The notes under the pieces were generated by a model. The model was not told the DNA's origin, searched no databases, and saw only the letters and a list, made by a program, of their open reading frames with translations. A DNA stretch of 64,000 nt from an uncultured beta proteobacterium (GTDB lineage Bacteria > Pseudomonadota > Gammaproteobacteria > Burkholderiales > SG8-39). Within the stretch, counting starts at the first letter, position 1. Every line of letters starts with the position of its first letter. Below are positions 40,686 through 49,428 of the stretch, piece after piece. The stretch lies in contig CAIOLO010000116.1 of NCBI GenBank assembly GCA_903859155.1, positions 1-64,000 of the forward strand, written 5' to 3'. The position numbers were made by a program, and so were the translations under genes.

Positions 40686-41951
40686 ATGCCGCCGACAACC
40701 CTGAGCGAATGGCTCGACTACGTCGAGCGCCTGCATGCGAAACCCATAGACATGGGTCTCGAGCGGGTGTCAAGGGTCAGGGACAAGCTGGGCCTGAAAT
40801 TCGCCGGCCCGGTAATCACGGTGGGGGGGACCAACGGCAAGGGGTCCACCTGCGCCATGCTCGAGGCCATTCTTCAGGCGGCGGGCTACCGCGTGGGTTT
40901 GTATGCCTCGCCGCATCTGCTTCACTACAACGAACGCGTCCGGATTGATGGCGTGCCGGTGGCCGATGAACGCCTTGCTACGGCTTTCGCGCGCGCAAAC
41001 GAGGTGCGTGAGGACATCTCCCTCACTTATTTCGAATTCGGCACTCTGGCAGCCTGGGAAGTTTTCGCATCTGCGGCGCTTGACGTGCTGGTGCTGGAGG
41101 TCGGGCTCGGGGGGCGACTGGACGCGGTGAACGCGTTCGACGCCGATTGTGCGGTGGTGACCAGCGTCGGCATTGATCATGTCGATTATCTGGGACCGAC
41201 GCGCGCGGGTATTGCTTTCGAGAAGGCCGGGATCTTCCGCGCCGGGCGCGCCGCGATCTGCGGTGATCCGCAGCCCCCGGAGACCCTGCTCGCGCATGCG
41301 GCGGCAATCGGTGCGGATCTGCAGATATTGGGCCGCGACTTCGGTTTCGATGGCGGACGGCAGCAATGGCGTTATTGGGGGCGTCGCGGTGAGCGCGCCG
41401 GACTGGCGCCGCCCGCCCTGCGCGGCGCGCGCCAGCTTGCCAATGCCTCGGCCGCACTCGCCGCCCTGGATGCGCTTCAGCAGCGCATTCCAGTGTCCAT
41501 GCAGGCGGTGCGCGAGGGTTTGTCGCGGGTAGAGCTGCCGGGCCGCTTCCAGGTGATGCCGGGATCGCCGTCGGTGGTGCTCGATGTCGCGCACAATCCC
41601 CAGGCCGCGGAGGTGCTTGCGCAAAACCTCGTCGACCAGGGTTTTTTTGCAAACACCCGCGCGGTGATAGGAATGCTCGCCGACAAGGACATGAAAGGCG
41701 TGTGCGCAGCGTTGCGGGGCCGCATAGACGAATGGCATGCAGCGGGTCTGACTGGCGCGCGCGCCGCAAGCGCAGCGCAGCTTGCCGCTGCCATCGCGGA
41801 GTCGGGCGCGGGCGGGAAGGTTTTTCAGCACGCCTCGCCGCGCGCCGCATACGCTGCGGCGAGGGAGCGCAGCAGTGAAAATGATAGAATCGTGGTGTTC
41901 GGATCGTTCCTGACGGTGGCCGATATTCTCTCCGTCGGGGTGCGAAATTGA
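40686..41951 (+). CDS. folC: Bifunctional folylpolyglutamate/dihydrofolate synthase
   Basis: This 421-residue Mur-ligase-like enzyme adds glutamate to dihydropteroate and folates. The P-loop is TVGGTNGKGSTCAMLEAIL, followed by VGLYASPHLLHYNERVRIDG, ALDVLVLEVGLGGRLDAVNA, TSVGIDHVDYLGPTRAGIAF and, in the C-terminal domain, VVLDVAHNPQAAEVLAQNL. The ATG at 40686 has AGGG 7 nt upstream and is preferred over a TTG at 40665. It precedes the SPOR-domain gene. Confidence 0.95.
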   Translation: MPPTTLSEWLDYVERLHAKPIDMGLERVSRVRDKLGLKFAGPVITVGGTNGKGSTCAMLEAILQAAGYRVGLYASPHLLHYNERVRIDGVPVADERLATAFARANEVREDISLTYFEFGTLAAWEVFASAALDVLVLEVGLGGRLDAVNAFDADCAVVTSVGIDHVDYLGPTRAGIAFEKAGIFRAGRAAICGDPQPPETLLAHAAAIGADLQILGRDFGFDGGRQQWRYWGRRGERAGLAPPALRGARQLANASAALAALDALQQRIPVSMQAVREGLSRVELPGRFQVMPGSPSVVLDVAHNPQAAEVLAQNLVDQGFFANTRAVIGMLADKDMKGVCAALRGRIDEWHAAGLTGARAASAAQLAAAIAESGAGGKVFQHASPRAAYAAARERSSENDRIVVFGSFLTVADILSVGVRN

Positions 41952-42050
41952 CGGCTCGCAGGTATGGACGGTTCTGCGCAGGCGTCAGGGGAAATCCACA
42001 CCACGCGGAACGCGCAAGTATGAAACGGCGTATAAAACGGCGGGCTCAAA

Positions 42051-42767
42051 TTGGCGGATAGTGACGAGGCACTGTTGTTGCGCCGCCGCGCGAGGCGGCG
42101 GCTGGTTGGCGCGATCGCGTTGGTGGTGTTCGCGGTCATCGTGTTGCCGATTGTCTTCGACAAGGAACCCAAGCCGATCAGCCAGGATATCGTGATCCAG
42201 ATTCCCAGCCAGAATTCGGGAAAGTTCAATACCAAGGTGGTCCCCGCCACGCCTGATGCCGCCAAAGGCAATGTCGATGCCGAAACGGCGGCGCTATCGC
42301 CGCCCGTGAACAGTGTGCCGGTCGCGGTCCCGGTCCCGGTCGCGGTCGCGGTCCCGGTCCCGGCGGATGCCCCCAAGGAAGTAACTCCCGCTGCCAAGGT
42401 GCAGGAGCCGGCGAAGACCGAGGCAGCAGGCAAGTCTGCGGACAAGAAAGCCCCGGTGACGGCCAAAGACGGCGCCGCTGCGGAGCGGCAGCAAGCCGAT
42501 GCCGAAGCCTTGCGCGCGCAAATGGCATTGCAGGGCGAGTCCTATGTCGTTCCGCTGGGCGCGTTTCTCAATCAGGCCAATGTAAGAACACTTCAGGCGA
42601 AGGTCACCGTGGCGGGCTTCAAGAGTTACAGTGAAATCCAGAAAGTCGCCAAGGGTGAGCAGATTCGGGTGCGCGCAGGCCCGTTTCCAAGTCGCGAAGC
42701 GGCCGAACGTGCCCGCGAGCAGCTTCAGGCCGCCGGCTTGAACGTCGGCACGGTGGTCAAGCTGTGA
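42051..42767 (+). CDS. SPOR-domain cell-division-related membrane protein
   Basis: This 238-residue protein has a short basic cytoplasmic N terminus (LLLRRRARRRLVGA), one TM helix (ALVVFAVIVLPIVFD), a long Pro/Val/Ala/Lys spacer, and a C-terminal SPOR domain (about 160-238: SYVVPLGAFLNQANVRTLQA and GEQIRVRAGPFPSREAAERA). SPOR domains bind denuded glycan strands at division septa. Position between folC and cvpA is conserved (DedD-like). The start is TTG; an upstream in-frame TAA at 42033 and the absence of an ATG leave little choice. Confidence 0.88.
   Translation: MADSDEALLLRRRARRRLVGAIALVVFAVIVLPIVFDKEPKPISQDIVIQIPSQNSGKFNTKVVPATPDAAKGNVDAETAALSPPVNSVPVAVPVPVAVAVPVPADAPKEVTPAAKVQEPAKTEAAGKSADKKAPVTAKDGAAAERQQADAEALRAQMALQGESYVVPLGAFLNQANVRTLQAKVTVAGFKSYSEIQKVAKGEQIRVRAGPFPSREAAERAREQLQAAGLNVGTVVKL
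42319..42360. repeat. Seven 6-bp tandem units in the SPOR gene
   Basis: Units CGGTCG or CGGTCC repeat seven times in frame and encode alternating Val with Ala or Pro in the spacer between the TM helix and the SPOR domain. Unit number could vary by slippage without a frameshift. Confidence 0.85.
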
Positions 42768-42856
42768 GTTTGCATTGAGCGCTGTCCAGTGACCCACCCT
42801 GAAAATTCAATCCGCATATTGACGAGAGTGCGCTTTTTTCGGGATCGCGACAGCCG

Positions 42857-43345
42857 ATGACCTGGTTCGATTATGCGGTACTCGCCATTCTGGGCTTTTC
42901 GCTGTTGGTGGGCGTAATGCGCGGGTTGATGCGCGAGCTTGTGATGCTGCTCGGTTGGGTAGCCGCCTTTGTTCTGGCGACCCTGTTCTCCGGACGCCTT
43001 ACGCCGTTGATGCCGGAGAGCCTGGGGCCGGTACTCGCACCACCGCTCGCCTACCTGGCGATTTTCGTCGCAGTGCTGCTTGCCGCCGGATTCATTGCCT
43101 TGTTGCTGACGCTGCTGGCGAAGTCGGCGGGGATGGGCGCGCTCAACCGCCTTATGGGTTCCGGATTCGGTCTGGTGCGCGGCTTGCTGGTGGTGATGGC
43201 GTTGGTGCTGGTCGGTGGTTTGACACCGTTGCCGAAGGAGCCGTTCTGGAAAAATGCGGTAAGCTCGGGAGCGTTCGAGACGGCGGTTGTGGCGATGCGG
43301 CCCTTGCTCCCGGATGATCTTGGCAAGCGGATCAAATATCGCTAG
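42857..43345 (+). CDS. cvpA: CvpA family membrane protein
   Basis: This 162-residue inner-membrane protein has four hydrophobic segments. The family opening is TWFDYAVLAILGFSLLVGVM with RGLMRELVMLLGWVAAFVLA, and the later NRLMGSGFGLVRGLLVVMAL is also typical. CvpA was found through colicin V production and is linked to envelope stress and the purF operon; its molecular job is unsettled. It lies directly before purF, the usual context. Confidence 0.93.
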   Translation: MTWFDYAVLAILGFSLLVGVMRGLMRELVMLLGWVAAFVLATLFSGRLTPLMPESLGPVLAPPLAYLAIFVAVLLAAGFIALLLTLLAKSAGMGALNRLMGSGFGLVRGLLVVMALVLVGGLTPLPKEPFWKNAVSSGAFETAVVAMRPLLPDDLGKRIKYR

Positions 43346-43504
43346 CAGCGGTTTGAAGGCTTGCGTCATGTATTTTGCTGCGTTGCATCCCCGGACAACG
43401 CGAAGGAAAACCGGCTCAGGTCCTGCTGCATTCGTGTTGTGTGAAATGGTCGGCGGTTTGGGGTAATTCAGAGGTTCTTCAGGCAACGTCGGAAGGAAAC
43501 GGCT

Positions 43505-45022
43505 ATGTGCGGTATTTTGGGCGTGGTCGCCACCAGCGCGGTCAATCAGCTGCTGTATGACGGACTGCTGCTGCTGCAGCATCGCGGCCAGGATGCCTCG
43601 GGTATCGTCACCTCGTCGCGGAACGCCTTCCACATGCACAAGGGGCCGGGGCTGGTGCGCGACGTTTTTCGCACGCGCGACATGCGCTCACTGCCGGGCG
43701 ACATGGGCATCGCCCATTGCCGTTATCCCACGGCTGGTTCGGCGTTCAGCGCCGATGAGGCGCAGCCGTTTTATGTCAATTCGCCGTTTGGAATCGTCCT
43801 CGCGCACAACGGCAACCTGACCAACTCCGAGGCGCTCAAGGAGGACATGTTCCGCCAGGACCTGCGCCATATCAATACCAATTCGGATTCCGAGGTGCTG
43901 CTGAACGTGCTGGCACATGAACTCGAACTGGCCGCCAAGGGCCAGAGGCTGGACGCTGAAACCATTTTTCAGGCGGTGAGTAACGTGCACCGCCGCTGCA
44001 AGGGGGCCTACGCCGTCGTTGCCATGATCTCCGGATACGGGCTGCTTGCGTTTCGAGACCCCTACGGTATCCGTCCGCTGATTTTCGGCAGGTCCGACTC
44101 GCCGCAAGGCACCGAATACCTGGTCGCCTCGGAGGGCGTCACGCTGGCGGCGCTGGGATTTCAGCCGGTGCGCGATGTGGCGCCCGGCGAGGCCGTGTTT
44201 GTCGACGAGCGCGGTGGGTTTCACAGCCGGCAGTGCGCGCCGAACACGATGTTGTCGCCGTGCATATTCGAGTACGTGTATCTGGCGCGGCCGGATTCGG
44301 TCATCGATGGCGCATCGGTGTACGAGACGCGGTTGAACATGGGGCGGCATCTTGCCGACAAGGTGCGCAGGGAACTCGCCGGCGTCAGGCTCGACGTGGT
44401 GATTCCGGTCCCCGATACCAGCCGGCCGAGCGCCCTGGAAATGTCCAACGCCCTGGGCGTTCCCTATCGAGAGGGGTTCGTGCGCAATCGTTACATCGGC
44501 CGCACCTTCATCATGCCCGGACAGGCGATACGCCGCAAATCGGTGCGCCAGAAGCTCAACGTCATGGGCATGGAGTTCAAGGGGAAAAACGTGCTGATCG
44601 TGGACGATTCCATCGTGCGCGGCACCACCAGCCGCGAGATCGTGCAGATGGCGCGTGAAGCTGGCGCAGGACAGGTGTACCTGGCCTCGTGCGCGCCGCC
44701 GATCCGCTTCCCCAACGTCTACGGCATCGACATGCCCACCCGCGAGGAGTTCATCGCCAGCGACCGAAGCGCCGAGGATATCGCCCGGGAAATCGGGGCC
44801 GATGCGGTGATCTATCAAGACCTGGATGCGCTTATCGCTTCGGTGCGCGAGGCCAATCCCGCATTGGAGCGTTTCGACACCTCGTGCTTCAACGGCGAGT
44901 ACATCACCGGTGATGTGACCGGCGAATACCTCGCCCTGGTTGAGCGCAATCGCGACGCCAGCCGCCAGCAGACCGAGGAGGAGTCCGACGAGGCCAACCA
45001 GCTGGACCTGAATGCGGCGTGA
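43505..45022 (+). CDS. purF: Amidophosphoribosyltransferase
   Basis: This 505-residue enzyme makes 5-phosphoribosylamine from PRPP and glutamine, the first committed step of purine synthesis. The N-terminal nucleophile Cys2 is in MCGILGVVATSAVNQLLYDG. The Ntn glutaminase domain continues with LLLQHRGQDASGIVTS and GIAHCRYPTAGSAFSADEAQ. The PRPP loop is KNVLIVDDSIVRGTTSREI, preceded by FVRNRYIGRTFIMPGQAIR. AAGGA lies 7 nt before the ATG. Length is normal. Confidence 0.97.
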   Translation: MCGILGVVATSAVNQLLYDGLLLLQHRGQDASGIVTSSRNAFHMHKGPGLVRDVFRTRDMRSLPGDMGIAHCRYPTAGSAFSADEAQPFYVNSPFGIVLAHNGNLTNSEALKEDMFRQDLRHINTNSDSEVLLNVLAHELELAAKGQRLDAETIFQAVSNVHRRCKGAYAVVAMISGYGLLAFRDPYGIRPLIFGRSDSPQGTEYLVASEGVTLAALGFQPVRDVAPGEAVFVDERGGFHSRQCAPNTMLSPCIFEYVYLARPDSVIDGASVYETRLNMGRHLADKVRRELAGVRLDVVIPVPDTSRPSALEMSNALGVPYREGFVRNRYIGRTFIMPGQAIRRKSVRQKLNVMGMEFKGKNVLIVDDSIVRGTTSREIVQMAREAGAGQVYLASCAPPIRFPNVYGIDMPTREEFIASDRSAEDIAREIGADAVIYQDLDALIASVREANPALERFDTSCFNGEYITGDVTGEYLALVERNRDASRQQTEEESDEANQLDLNAA

Positions 45023-45024
45023 GT

Positions 45025-45044
45025 CGCCCTGCGGCAGGCTTTTT
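45025..45044 (+). terminator. Weak candidate terminator after purF
   Basis: GCCCTGC and GCAGGC can pair with one bulge around a single G, followed by TTTTT. It lies between purF and metZ. The stem is short, so termination may be partial or absent. Confidence 0.35.
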
Positions 45045-45073
45045 GGCCGCGCGGTTGTAGAAAGGAAAAAATA

Positions 45074-46243
45074 GTGGATGATCAGTACGACCTCGATACC
45101 CTTGCAGTGCGCGCCGGGACCACTCGCAGCCAGTTTGGCGAGCATTCCGAGGCGCTGTACCTGACTTCGAGCTACGTTTTCGAGAACGCCGCGCAGGCGG
45201 CGGCGCGCTTCTCCGGGGCGCAGGCCGGAAACGTCTATTCGCGCTTCACCAATCCGACCGTGGCCATGTTCCAGGACCGCCTCGCGGCTCTGGAAGGCGC
45301 CGAAAGCTGCGTGGCCACGGCTTCGGGCATGTCTGCGATTCTCGCCGCGGCGATGACCCTGCTCAAGTCGGGCGACCACGTGCTCTGCTCTTCCAGCGTG
45401 TTCGGCGCGACCACGCAGCTGTTTACCAATATTCTGGGCAAGTTCGGCGTGCAGACCGATTACGTTGACAAGCCCGAGGCCGCCGCGTGGCAGGCTGCCG
45501 TGCGACCCAGCACGCGCCTGTTGTTCATCGAAACGCCCTCCAATCCGCTGACCGAAGTGTTCGACATCGCCGCGCTGGCGGCAGTGGCGAAAAAAGCCGG
45601 CGCCATGCTGGCCGTGGACAACTGCTTTTGCAGCCCGGCATTGCAAAAGCCGATCCAGTTGGGCGCGGACATTGTCATCCACTCGGCGACCAAGTATCTG
45701 GACGGCCATGGCAGGGTGCTGGGCGGCGCGGTACTGGGCCGCAAGGAATTCATGGACGGCGTGACCGGGTTCCTGCGCACTGCCGGCCCGACGCTGTCGG
45801 CGTTCAATGCCTGGGTGATCCTGCGCGGGCTCGATACGCTGCGCATCCGCATGGACGCCCAGTCGGCGAGCGCGTTGGCGCTCGCACAGTGGCTGGAATC
45901 GCATCCTCGCGTGGAAAGGGTGTTTTACCCCGGCCTTGCCTCGCATCCGCAGCATGCGCTGGCCATGCGCCAGCAGCGCTCCGGCGGCGCGATCGTATCT
46001 TTCGAGGTCAAAGGCGGGCGCGAAGCCGCATGGCGGGTGATCGACGCCACGCGCATGATTTCCATCACCGCGAATCTCGGCGATACCAAGAGCACCATCA
46101 CGCACCCGGGAACCACCACGCACGGCCGCATTTCGGAGGAAGCGCGCGCGCGCGCCGGCATCAAACAGGACCTGCTGCGGGTAGCGGTAGGGCTGGAGGC
46201 CAATGCCGACATCCAGGCGGACCTGGCGCGCGGGCTGGCCTGA
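45074..46243 (+). CDS. metZ: O-succinylhomoserine sulfhydrylase
   Basis: This 389-residue Cys/Met-metabolism PLP enzyme makes homocysteine from O-succinylhomoserine and sulfide. Markers are YDLDTLAVRAGTTRSQFGEH, YVFENAAQAAARFSG, GNVYSRFTNPTVAMFQDRLA, FIETPSNPLTEVFDI, the PLP lysine in IHSATKYLDGHGRVLGGAVL, and the C-terminal [20 protein letters not shown]. The start is GTG with GAAAGG upstream. purF-metZ is a standard pair in these bacteria. Its last 202 coding bases and 26 bases downstream recur at 47402-47629 inside another open frame. Confidence 0.95.
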   Translation: MDDQYDLDTLAVRAGTTRSQFGEHSEALYLTSSYVFENAAQAAARFSGAQAGNVYSRFTNPTVAMFQDRLAALEGAESCVATASGMSAILAAAMTLLKSGDHVLCSSSVFGATTQLFTNILGKFGVQTDYVDKPEAAAWQAAVRPSTRLLFIETPSNPLTEVFDIAALAAVAKKAGAMLAVDNCFCSPALQKPIQLGADIVIHSATKYLDGHGRVLGGAVLGRKEFMDGVTGFLRTAGPTLSAFNAWVILRGLDTLRIRMDAQSASALALAQWLESHPRVERVFYPGLASHPQHALAMRQQRSGGAIVSFEVKGGREAAWRVIDATRMISITANLGDTKSTITHPGTTTHGRISEEARARAGIKQDLLRVAVGLEANADIQADLARGLA

Positions 46244-46269
46244 AAGCGTTTTTTCGAATGGTTTTTTCG
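46042..46269. repeat. Copy 1 of a 228-bp direct repeat (metZ 3' end)
   Basis: This copy is the natural end of metZ plus 26 bp downstream. It recurs at 47402-47629, exactly 1360 bp later in the same orientation. In the 202 coding bases the copies differ at ten positions, all third-codon and silent. After the stop there are four differences in 26. Confidence 0.95.
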
Positions 46270-46793
46270 TTGTAATTGGTAAAATATGTTTGTTTGAAGC
46301 AAGCAACAGCAGGAGGTTTAAGGCCATTCCAATCTCTTTACTGGTATGTTATTGAGGATTGGTTTTCGTTTTAGACCGGCTCCGGTTTTCATCTATAAGT
46401 CAGTTCAAGTGGCGAAGTCCCGATGCGGACACCCGCGCCACTGGTGCAGCAATAACTCTCCCGGCATTGCATTAGCGGGCATGGTTACGAGGGAATCGCT
46501 TTTGTCTGAGTGGCGGTTTTCGAGCCACTCCAGGCGCCCGGCCTGGGGTTGTCGGGTGGCCGCTTTCGCCGGAAACGGCGATTTGGCTTTTTCTCAGAAT
46601 CCTGGCGACTGACACTGCCTGCTTGTCCCGCCCTTCAAAGGCCAAAGCAGGGCGTAGCACTTGTGCGCGGGGCAGGGTCTCGACTTCCACGGCAGCTGGT
46701 TTTGCCCCTTTTCCTTAAACATTCTTAACTGTCAAACCACCAGCATCCGGCTAAGCTCATGTGGTCATTAACGTAGTGCTCACGGAGACACAC
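46244..46793. other. Gene-free region between the metZ copies
   Basis: This 550-bp region has no supported gene. It contains several inverted repeats, for example GAGTGGC and GCCACTC (about 46507-46529), and GC-rich near-palindromic blocks around 46555-46585. A GGAGG string (about 46312) is not followed by a usable open frame. It is more AT-rich than its flanks at both ends. It could hold a small RNA or insertion debris. Confidence 0.4.
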
Positions 46794-46979
46794 ATGAGAA
46801 CGCTGCTCGAGCCATTGCACCCGGGCTTCGATCCAGGGCGAGCCTGTACGGAGGAATGGGAACCGAAGGACTATTACAACCGAAAAAGCCTGCATGACAG
46901 CGAAGCCGTCGCACCATTGTGTTTGCTCGCGTGCGTCTTGATCACATTGGGCGTCACCATCCTTGATTTGATCAAGTAA
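46794..46979 (+). CDS. Putative small membrane protein
   Basis: This 61-residue open frame begins at an ATG with GGAG 7 nt upstream. The N-terminal half is charged and polar (EEWEPKDYYNRKSLHDSEAV), and the C-terminal half is one hydrophobic segment (PLCLLACVLITLGVTILDLI) followed by Lys. No family is recognised. It lies inside the unit bounded by the two metZ 3' copies. It may be real, as ribosome site and membrane segment agree, but it could be chance. Confidence 0.4.
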   Translation: MRTLLEPLHPGFDPGRACTEEWEPKDYYNRKSLHDSEAVAPLCLLACVLITLGVTILDLIK

Positions 46980-47111
46980 CCTGATCAATTGGTGCAATCG
47001 CTTCCGCACCTGGCCGAACCGAGCACCACAAGGAGGCTGCCCGGTTCAGCGTAGCCGGCTTTCAATCGTAGAGTGAGTAGCGCAGCGTTTGGCGGGACTA
47101 CTGAAGCAATT

Positions 47112-47603
47112 ATGACAAGACTGGAACTGATCACGCGGCTCGCGGATCACAACCCGCAACTGGACGCCAAGGATGCCGAGTCCGCGGTGAAGATGATTCT
47201 CGACGCGATGGCGCAGGCATTGCTGAATGGAGATCGAATCGAGATCCGCGGCTTTGGCAGCTTTGATCTGAGTTACAGGCGATCGCGAACAGGGCGCAAC
47301 CCAAAGTCGGGGGAGAAGGTGCATGTGCCGCAGAAATACGTGCCACATTTCAAGGCGGGCAAGGAACTGCGGCAACGCGTTCTCGCCGCGGTCGCGGTTG
47401 CCGACGCCACGCGCATGATTTCCATCACCGCGAATCTCGGCGATACCAAGAGCACCATCACCCACCCGGGAACCACCACGCACGGCCGCATTTCGGAGGA
47501 AGCGCGCGCGCGCGCCGGCATCAAGCAGGACCTGCTGCGGGTCGCGGTGGGGCTGGAAGCCAATGCCGATATTCAAGCCGACCTGGCGCGGGGGCTGGCC
47601 TGA
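47112..47603 (+). CDS. IHF-beta domain fused in frame to a MetZ C-terminal fragment
   Basis: This 163-residue open frame has two parts. Residues 1-94 are a complete DNABII domain of the IHF-beta type: [28 protein letters not shown]-like [40 protein letters not shown] and [10 protein letters not shown], including the arm and proline region that inserts into DNA. Residues 98-163 are identical to the last 66 residues of MetZ. IHF-beta is normally about 95-105 residues, so the natural C terminus has been replaced by the MetZ piece. The ATG at 47112 starts the conserved MTRLELI. A canonical ihfB usually sits next to rpsA; whether this genome has one cannot be seen here. Confidence 0.85.
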   Translation: MTRLELITRLADHNPQLDAKDAESAVKMILDAMAQALLNGDRIEIRGFGSFDLSYRRSRTGRNPKSGEKVHVPQKYVPHFKAGKELRQRVLAAVAVADATRMISITANLGDTKSTITHPGTTTHGRISEEARARAGIKQDLLRVAVGLEANADIQADLARGLA

Positions 47604-47629
47604 AAGCATTATTTGGAATGGTTATTTCG
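47402..47629. repeat. Copy 2 of the 228-bp direct repeat (MetZ tail of the chimera)
   Basis: This copy supplies the C-terminal 66 codons, the stop and 26 bp downstream of the IHF-beta/MetZ chimera. Similarity to copy 1 starts abruptly at GACGCCACGCGC and fades after TTTCG. The encoded peptide is unchanged from MetZ. Confidence 0.95.
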
Positions 47630-48146
47630 CCATAAAGAGTGGGTTCCACGCCGGTGTGAGATGCTCTTTTGATCAGAAGATTTCCTTTCTGCAGGCCAGC
47701 ATGTGCTTCGTTGAGCCGGTGGTGGGCGCTGAACGAATAGATCATCTGCCCGAATTATTTGGCGAAGACCACTCTTGACCTCAACCGTCATCGCTCTCAG
47801 CAAATCTTAACAGACGCAGGATGAGAACGATGCGAAAGTGAGCGCGTCAACTCACCAATCCGGTTTCAACTTTGAGCTTCATGTCGATGATTGGGAAGGT
47901 GTTCAAATAGGTACGCGTTACCCGACGATATTCCTCTTGCGAGCTGCCGCACCGTGCCCGGTGGCCGGATTTCGCGGATGAGGACCGCTCGCGAGCGGAT
48001 CGCCACGGCGTTTGCTGCACCGGGTATGGTGACGGCATTTGTTCAAATTGTATCGACGAAGTCGTCGATAGACGGACATTCCCGGCTAATATATATACAA
48101 AACCGATATATTTAACAGGTGTTTTTTGCACTGCTCCAATGCGTGC
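47604..48146. other. Gene-free region downstream of the IHF-beta/MetZ chimera
   Basis: This 543-bp stretch lies between the chimera and the convergent lpxH. Short open frames exist on both strands, but none has a ribosome site, a known motif or convincing composition. The last 80 bp are AT-rich (CTAATATATATACAAAACCG). It may hold the decayed remains of whatever accompanied the duplication. Confidence 0.4.
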
Positions 48147-48875
48147 TCATGCGCTCGGCCAGGCAACGGCTCGGATGCCATTGGGGTCGACGAGCAGATA
48201 GCTGCCGCTGTCGTACCAGTCTGCCAATACCCAGCGTTCGCAGTGCCTGTCATCCACCGTGAGTTCATGTCGCGCCGGTCGGTGTGTGTGGCCATGGATC
48301 AGCCGCGAGCAGCCATAGCGGTGAAACAGATCGGCCACCGCCAATTCATTGACATCCATTATCGCCAGGGGCTTGACGCGTTTTTCGGCTTCGCTGCGCG
48401 CACGCAAGGTTTCGATCTCGCGCTTGCGCTCGCTAAGGGGGCGCGCCAGGAAGGCGGCGCTCCAATCCGCCGATCGCACCCTGGCGCGAAATTCCTGATA
48501 GGCGGCATCGTCGGTGCACAGGGCATCGCCGTGGCTCAGTATCACGCCCCCATCGGGGAGATCAACCTGAATGGGGTCGTCGAGCAGCTGCAAGCTGCAA
48601 GCGGCGGCGAATTCTTTGCCCACCAGGAAATCCCGATTTCCGCGCACGAACGACACACGCGTGCCGCCGCTGGCGCAGGCGGCGAGTGCCTTGGCGATGC
48701 CATGGTTGAACGGGTCGGCCAGGTCGTCATCGCCGGGCCAGTATTCGAACAAGTCGCCCAGGATGTAGAGCGCTTCCGCCTGCCGTGCCGGACCGAGGAG
48801 AAAATCCAGGAAAAGGCGGAGGATTTCCGGTCTTCCGGGCGACAGATGCAGGTCCGAGATGAAAAGCTGCGCCAC
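48147..48875 (-). CDS. lpxH: UDP-2,3-diacylglucosamine diphosphatase
   Basis: This 242-residue metallophosphoesterase cleaves UDP-2,3-diacylglucosamine to lipid X in lipid A synthesis at the inner membrane. All metal motifs are present: FISDLHLSPGRPE, LGDLFEYWPGDDD, RGNRDFLVGKEF, ILSHGDALCTDDAAYQEFR and LIHGHTHRPARHE. The start is GTG 48875. It is the last gene of a leftward group TPR protein, L,D-transpeptidase-like, ppiA, ppiB, lpxH, with 61 bp to ppiB. Confidence 0.96.
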   Translation of the reverse strand: MAQLFISDLHLSPGRPEILRLFLDFLLGPARQAEALYILGDLFEYWPGDDDLADPFNHGIAKALAACASGGTRVSFVRGNRDFLVGKEFAAACSLQLLDDPIQVDLPDGGVILSHGDALCTDDAAYQEFRARVRSADWSAAFLARPLSERKREIETLRARSEAEKRVKPLAIMDVNELAVADLFHRYGCSRLIHGHTHRPARHELTVDDRHCERWVLADWYDSGSYLLVDPNGIRAVAWPSA

Positions 48876-48936
48876 CTGGATTGTCAGGCCTCGGAAATTA
48901 CGCGCCCCGCGCAGGCATCAGCCCGGGGGCGCCGCT

Positions 48937-49428
48937 TCAAACGACTTCTGCCCGCTCGATCAGAATATCTTCCAGCGGGACATCGCCGTGAGGCCCTTTT
49001 TTGCCGGTCTTCACGGACTTGATGCTGTCGACGACGTCCTGCCCCGCGACAACCTGCCCGAACACGCAGTATCCCCATCCCTGCGGGGTAGGCGCGCTGT
49101 GGTTGAGAAAATCGTTGTCGCCGACGTTGATGAAAAACTGCGCGGTCGCCGAGTGCGGGTCCGAGGTGCGCGCCATGGCCACCGAATATTTGACATTCTT
49201 CAGGCCGTTGTCGGCCTCGTTCTGGATTTCCGCACCGGTGGGCTTTTGTTTCATGCCCGGTTCGAATCCCCCGCCCTGGATCATGAAGCCGTCGATGACG
49301 CGGTGGAAAACGGTGTTGTTGAAATGCCCGTCGTTGACGTTCTTGAGGAAATTTTCCGCGGTATTGGGCGCCTTCGCGGCATTCAGTTCAATGTCGATGA
49401 TGCCAAGGCTGGTATGCAGGCGTATCAC
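48937..49428 (-). CDS. ppiB: Cytoplasmic cyclophilin-type peptidyl-prolyl isomerase
   Basis: This 163-residue cyclophilin has no signal peptide. Active-site features are [20 protein letters not shown] (catalytic Arg), [17 protein letters not shown] (Gln and Phe pocket) and [18 protein letters not shown]. The start is GTG, sharing one base with the stop of the upstream ppiA copy, so the two are coupled. A ppiB-lpxH order is widespread in betaproteobacteria. Confidence 0.95.
   Translation of the reverse strand: MIRLHTSLGIIDIELNAAKAPNTAENFLKNVNDGHFNNTVFHRVIDGFMIQGGGFEPGMKQKPTGAEIQNEADNGLKNVKYSVAMARTSDPHSATAQFFINVGDNDFLNHSAPTPQGWGYCVFGQVVAGQDVVDSIKSVKTGKKGPHGDVPLEDILIERAEVV

Noticed and set aside
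43688..46327. An 879-codon open frame antisense to purF and metZ
   Set aside because: Both sense genes are certain, and the antisense product shows only low-complexity composition.
49256..49276. CGGTTCGAATCCC, resembling a tRNA T-arm
   Set aside because: It lies inside ppiB and no acceptor, D or anticodon arm can be built around it.
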